Of a stretch of DNA of 5,448 nucleotides, positions 5,428-5,448 are shown piece by piece. This DNA comes from Smithella sp. ME-1. Lineage in GTDB: Bacteria; Desulfobacterota; Syntrophia; Syntrophales; Smithellaceae. How positions within the stretch are numbered: the first letter of the stretch is position 1; each line of letters opens with the position of its first letter. The notes below the pieces were generated by a model, which saw only the letters and a program-made list of their open reading frames with translations, ran no database searches and was not told where the DNA came from. Both the position numbers and the translations under genes were made by a program. The DNA lies in the NCBI GenBank assembly GCA_000495415.1, contig AWGX01000103.1, positions 1 to 5,448 on the forward strand, in the 5' to 3' direction.

Positions 5428-5448
5428 CTGGATTCCCGCCTGCGCGGG
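5428..5448. repeat. Left half of a second dispersed palindromic repeat, cut by the window end
   Basis: CTGGATTCCCGCC followed by TGCGCGGG gives a perfect small hairpin: CCCGC (5435-5439) pairs with GCGGG (5444-5448) around a four-base loop. It is the well-known beginning of the GGATTCCCGC...GCGGGAATGAC type of repeat, and the window stops before the second half. The CGCCGGAATGACGAA at 27-40 looks like the matching right half of another copy. Confidence 0.5.

Noticed and set aside
5291..5448. CRISPR array suggested by repeated palindromic sequence
   Set aside because: The repeats are of two different kinds, inverted rather than direct, and without regular spacers.

Overview
The window looks like ordinary chromosome from a moderate-GC, probably anaerobic Gram-negative bacterium. 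A deltaproteobacterial (Desulfobacterota, Syntrophales-like) origin is my best guess. It rests on the style of the dispersed intergenic repeats (pieces resembling TGTCATTGCGA... , GGATTCCCGCC...GCGGG and CCGGGGACAG), a stand-alone DUF47 gene and a toxin-first RelE/XRE pair. This is inference from memory of such genomes; no marker gene proves it.

Layout, left to right. Positions 1-126 are non-coding and repeat-like. A long radical SAM protein with an N-terminal B12-binding-like domain is encoded on the minus strand (127-1872), with a plausible promoter of its own at 1952-1980. A roughly 410-base gap follows. Its right half holds operator-like palindromes, a possible promoter, a structured RNA segment and a convincing intrinsic terminator (2190-2218). 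Immediately after it lies a small plus-strand gene of unknown function (2287-2592). Convergent to that gene is a DUF47/PhoU-like gene on the minus strand (2659-3279 with the start preferred here). A short divergent intergenic region (3280-3474) carries a repeat fragment, an 18-base inverted repeat and a promoter. It leads into a two-gene toxin-antitoxin operon: RelE-superfamily toxin (3475-3747), then XRE-family antitoxin (3756-4034). A YbdL-type PLP-dependent methionine aminotransferase (4095-5237) follows on the same strand. The last 210 bases are dispersed palindromic repeats.

Only the toxin and antitoxin clearly work together. The radical SAM enzyme, the DUF47 protein and the aminotransferase look like independent single genes. 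The aminotransferase could receive read-through from the toxin-antitoxin operon, because no terminator is visible between them. The least explained part is 2071-2592: a regulated-looking promoter, a structured RNA ending in a terminator, and then a small protein without a recognised domain. It could be a free small RNA next to an unrelated gene, or an attenuated leader controlling that gene. No CRISPR array, tRNA, rRNA or complete insertion sequence was seen.
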